From Chloroflexota bacterium (GTDB lineage: Bacteria > Chloroflexota > Anaerolineae > Aggregatilineales > Phototrophicaceae): a stretch of 34,771 bases of DNA. A program made the translations under genes and the position numbers. The stretch lies in the NCBI GenBank assembly GCA_011525385.1, contig WTGF01000037.1:1-34771 (forward strand), read 5' to 3'. The notes beneath the pieces are model-generated. The model was not told where the DNA came from. It worked only from the letters and a program-made list of their open reading frames with translations, and made no database searches. Below are positions 32,504 to 34,771 of the stretch, in pieces. How positions within the stretch are numbered: position 1 is the stretch's first letter; the number at the start of each line of letters is the position of its first letter.

Positions 32504-34141
32504 TTAAGCGGAGGGATTTTCATCCGGCAGGTCATCAAATAGCCGCATGAGCTTAAGCGCGATCTGCAAGTTGATCCGCGCGCCCGGCGAGGAGAGATCG
32601 ACAGCGCATATTTCCCGAATGCGCGCCAAGCGATAGTTCAACGTGCTGCGGTGAATGTGCAGGGAGTCAGCCGTTTGTACGCTGTTTCCCCCGGCGTCAA
32701 GATAGGTTTCCAAGGTATGGAATAGATCCGCCTGCTTCTCCGCGAGCAGTTGTCGCAGGACAGGTACTTGCGAGTTTCGTTCCAGGCTTGGCCTCCCGGC
32801 TTGAAACAAGGTATGGATGTAGCCCAACTCGGCAAAGCGCTGAACTTGCTTTTGGCTACGCAAGCGCTGCGCAATTTCCAAGACCTCGTTGCATTGCTGA
32901 TGTGCGGCGCCGACCTTGTCCGCGCCACTGAAGACTGCGCTGATGCCGATGCGCATATCGCCGTTGCCGCGCGAAAGCCGCTGCGCCAGCATCGCCGCCA
33001 AGGCATCAACGTCCTGGTTCGCTTGAACTAGAACAAGAACTTGACCGGCGAATTGCGCAGCGACCGCATCTTGTTCGGTTTGGGCCAAGATCTGGTTGAC
33101 GCTGCGGTAGATGCTGGTCACCTGCGGCGGCTGCGTATGACGAAGACCGATCATCAAGAGTTGGCAGGGTTGGCGAAGGTCCAGGCCGTAGCGCAGCGAC
33201 TGATCGCTAAGAATAGTTTGGCGGCTGCCATCTCCTTCGATGAGTTGCGCGATCAAGTTGCCCTTAAGCGATGCTTCAGCCGCTTGCAAGGACTCCTGAT
33301 AGAGCATCAGCAGTGCTGCCACTGTCGCGCCGATTTCGATCGCCATCATGTCGATCGGCGAAAGGGCATGAACATCGGCGATGATCCACATATAGCCATA
33401 GATATCGCCGTGTACGACAATGGGAGCCAGAAGGCGCTCCATTTCCAAACCCACATTCGGCATCACCGGCAAGTAGACAGGCCGCAAGGATTCGCGGATC
33501 TTGGGCAAATACTCGCCCTCCAGCGCTTCAATCAATTGAGGATTGGTGCGGCCGTGCGAGATGGTATAGCGCCGCGCCGAATCGACCTCGGCAATGTTCT
33601 TGTTGGCGATGGCTTCAAAGCGATCGTTTTCGATACTGATCGAATGCCCAACCAGATCGGCCAGCATTTCCGCCAATTCCCAGAATCCCCCACCTTCCAG
33701 GACCAGCCTTGTCAATCGCTGCTGAATGTTGAGGGCTCGGCTGAACTTGTCCAGGTTCTGTTCCGAAATGCGTTCGTTGATTGATTTGGCGATATCGACA
33801 AAACGGGTCTCATAAGAAAGTTCTATCAGCGGCAGGTTCAGTTCGTCACCGGCTTGACACAGATAATCGGGAATCTGATCCAGTATGTTGCCGATTGTGA
33901 TGACGACTGCAACGATGCCCTTTTCCGCCAGTTGGCGCAGCAATTCACATTGGGCCTCCGGCGCGTCCGGCAAGTTGAACATGGTCGTGAGCACCATTTC
34001 GCCGCCGTGTAGCCAATTCGCGGCATCGGGCACACTGACGGTATGTACCCAGCGAATATCGCGCGAAAGCCCGGCAGCGCCGGCTACTACCTGCGCGTCT
34101 TCCAAAATAGGCAATTTCAAGGCCTCGCGAAGCGTCAGCAT
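32504..34141 (-). CDS. PucR-family transcriptional regulator
   Basis: 545 residues. The N-terminal PucR domain (1-125): LTLREALKLPILEDAQVVAG, DIRWVHTVSVPDAANWLHGGE, GIVAVVITIG, LPLIELSYETRF. The middle (about 135-430) is a GAF/GGDEF-like sensor region. The C-terminal helix-turn-helix (about 475-535): ADSLHIHRSTLNYRLARI. PucR proteins respond to metabolites, often purine breakdown products, and activate catabolic genes; no catabolic genes are nearby, so the target is unknown. Start ATG 34141 with only a weak GGAAGAAGG site about 12 nt upstream. Preceded by a candidate promoter at 34181-34209. Confidence 0.92.
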   Translation of the reverse strand: MLTLREALKLPILEDAQVVAGAAGLSRDIRWVHTVSVPDAANWLHGGEMVLTTMFNLPDAPEAQCELLRQLAEKGIVAVVITIGNILDQIPDYLCQAGDELNLPLIELSYETRFVDIAKSINERISEQNLDKFSRALNIQQRLTRLVLEGGGFWELAEMLADLVGHSISIENDRFEAIANKNIAEVDSARRYTISHGRTNPQLIEALEGEYLPKIRESLRPVYLPVMPNVGLEMERLLAPIVVHGDIYGYMWIIADVHALSPIDMMAIEIGATVAALLMLYQESLQAAEASLKGNLIAQLIEGDGSRQTILSDQSLRYGLDLRQPCQLLMIGLRHTQPPQVTSIYRSVNQILAQTEQDAVAAQFAGQVLVLVQANQDVDALAAMLAQRLSRGNGDMRIGISAVFSGADKVGAAHQQCNEVLEIAQRLRSQKQVQRFAELGYIHTLFQAGRPSLERNSQVPVLRQLLAEKQADLFHTLETYLDAGGNSVQTADSLHIHRSTLNYRLARIREICAVDLSSPGARINLQIALKLMRLFDDLPDENPSA

Positions 34142-34180
34142 GTGTTCTTTAGCCTTCTTCCGGTGCGAACACCCTTGGAA

Positions 34181-34209
34181 AGTATAAAATCCGAGTCAAA
34201 AAAGCGCAA
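34181..34209 (-). promoter_or_regulatory. Candidate promoter for the PucR gene
   Basis: Minus strand: TTGCGC (34204-34209), 17-nt spacer, TATACT (34181-34186). The expected leader before ATG 34141 is about 33 nt. Confidence 0.5.
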
Positions 34210-34224
34210 AGGCCGACTCCCCTA

Positions 34225-34260
34225 AGAAAAACAGAAAAGGGGCGTCTGTACGACACCCCT
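34225..34260 (-). terminator. Rho-independent terminator after the SH3-type gene
   Basis: Minus strand: a 9-bp stem with one mismatch (34238-34246 with 34252-34260, loop 5 nt) followed by TTTCTGTTTTTCT. Placed 24 nt after the SH3-type gene stop (34284-34286), before the PucR promoter. Confidence 0.82.
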
Positions 34261-34283
34261 CAATTACTCTGGCTTTTGGAGAT

Positions 34284-34771
34284 CTAGCCGCAATCGCCCT
34301 GGTGTTCAATGGCGTGAGCGGTGATCCAAGCTTCGGCGCCGCCTTCTACCACTTTGAACCAGTTCGGTGTACGGGCAATCGCCGTCTTCATGTCGTCCCT
34401 GGCATATCGTCAGGAGGACTCACCCAGCACTACCGTGGCTGCGCCGGTCAAATGCACACAGTTCAGGTTGTCGCTTACGTATACATCCGGCGTCATCGCC
34501 ATGCGCGGGGCTGTGGACGCGTCAAGTACAGTGATCGGGCCAGCTATGGAGAAGCAGACTTCGGCGTCGACGGCCACTGGACTCCAAATATCAATGGCAG
34601 AGATGACGCCCGCGTCAACGATGGACTGTACGCCGATGCCGCCCGCTCCAACGTCTCGGCAACTGATGGCAATTGAATTGCTATAGACTGCGATATGGGC
34701 AGGCAAGTCGGTACAAATCCTCGGCGCCCGCTCCATCATCATGTCATCTTCCATGGCCATGTCGTCGTCCA
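34284..34771 (-). pseudogene. SH3-type domain protein gene with an in-frame TGA, 5' part outside window
   Basis: The frame enters from the right edge with an Asp/Met-rich stretch (DDDMAMEDDMMM), then a domain with ICTDLPAHIAVY, GIGVQSIVDAGVISAIDIW and VEVC-like VDAEVCFSIAGP, known to me from Chloroflexota surface proteins. It stops at TGA 34410-34412. The same frame continues without another stop for 41 codons: MKTAIARTPNWFKVVEGG, then AWITAHAIEHQGDCG and TAG at 34284. That tail is the usual end of an SH3-like module (W-x-x-V...G-x-x-x-W-I). So the reading is one gene split by a nonsense codon, a sequencing error or, less likely, readthrough. A good terminator follows the second stop, not the first. 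Confidence 0.72.

Overview
The window reads as bacterial chromosome of fairly high GC, most likely from a member of the Chloroflexota (Anaerolineae-like). This is an inference from gene content: Ala/Thr/Pro-linked SH3 lipoproteins, a Rieske–glutamate-synthase fusion, an FmdB-type protein, a PucR regulator, a class A penicillin-binding protein with long extra termini, and intergenic GGGCGA...TCGCCC palindromes. I see no phage, plasmid, transposase or CRISPR genes. Gene order is a mosaic of short operons on both strands.

Layout. At the left edge is a tRNA-Arg(ACG) cut by the window end. Positions 0.35-3.5 kb carry an SH3 lipoprotein, a lectin-fold protein and a polyprenyl diphosphate synthase on the + strand. 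A membrane-anchored family 2 glycosyltransferase follows on the - strand, then a repeat-filled gap, then a large bifunctional penicillin-binding protein. From 8.6 to 13.9 kb lie a hexapeptide acetyltransferase, a TIR-FHA fusion, a Rieske-GltB2 fusion, a two-gene membrane-protein operon with a near-consensus promoter, and a GT4 glycosyltransferase. Positions 13.9-16.4 kb hold an M28 peptidase lipoprotein flanked by dispersed repeats. Next come an SDR protein, a variant histidine phosphatase, the RpoD-type sigma factor with a DUF177 gene (served by a consensus TTGACA/TATAAT promoter), a pseudo-receiver/DUF309 fusion and an S9 peptidase. From 22.9 to 25.6 kb are a methyltransferase, a GT4 glycosyltransferase and an orphan response regulator. 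From 25.9 to 30.9 kb a minus-strand series carries a lipoprotein, a stand-alone Lrp-type sensor domain, guaA, an SDR epimerase, a phosphatase-nitroreductase fusion and a degenerate FmdB protein. The right end has a 51-residue membrane protein, a methyltransferase, acpS, a PucR regulator and an SH3-type gene interrupted by an in-frame TGA.

How the genes fit together. Many genes concern the cell envelope: peptidoglycan synthesis, lipid-carrier synthesis, glycosyltransferases, sugar-nucleotide-type SDR enzymes and lipoproteins. The rest are housekeeping (guaA, acpS, sigma factor, DUF177). The least ordinary content is the set of fusions (TIR-FHA, Rieske-GltB2, SixA-nitroreductase, pseudo-receiver-DUF309), two very small membrane proteins with good ribosome binding sites, and at least four families of short dispersed repeats packed into the longer gaps. 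I did not find a clear multi-gene defence or biosynthetic system. The TIR-FHA protein and the 12.1-12.7 kb membrane-protein pair are the best candidates for undescribed biology.
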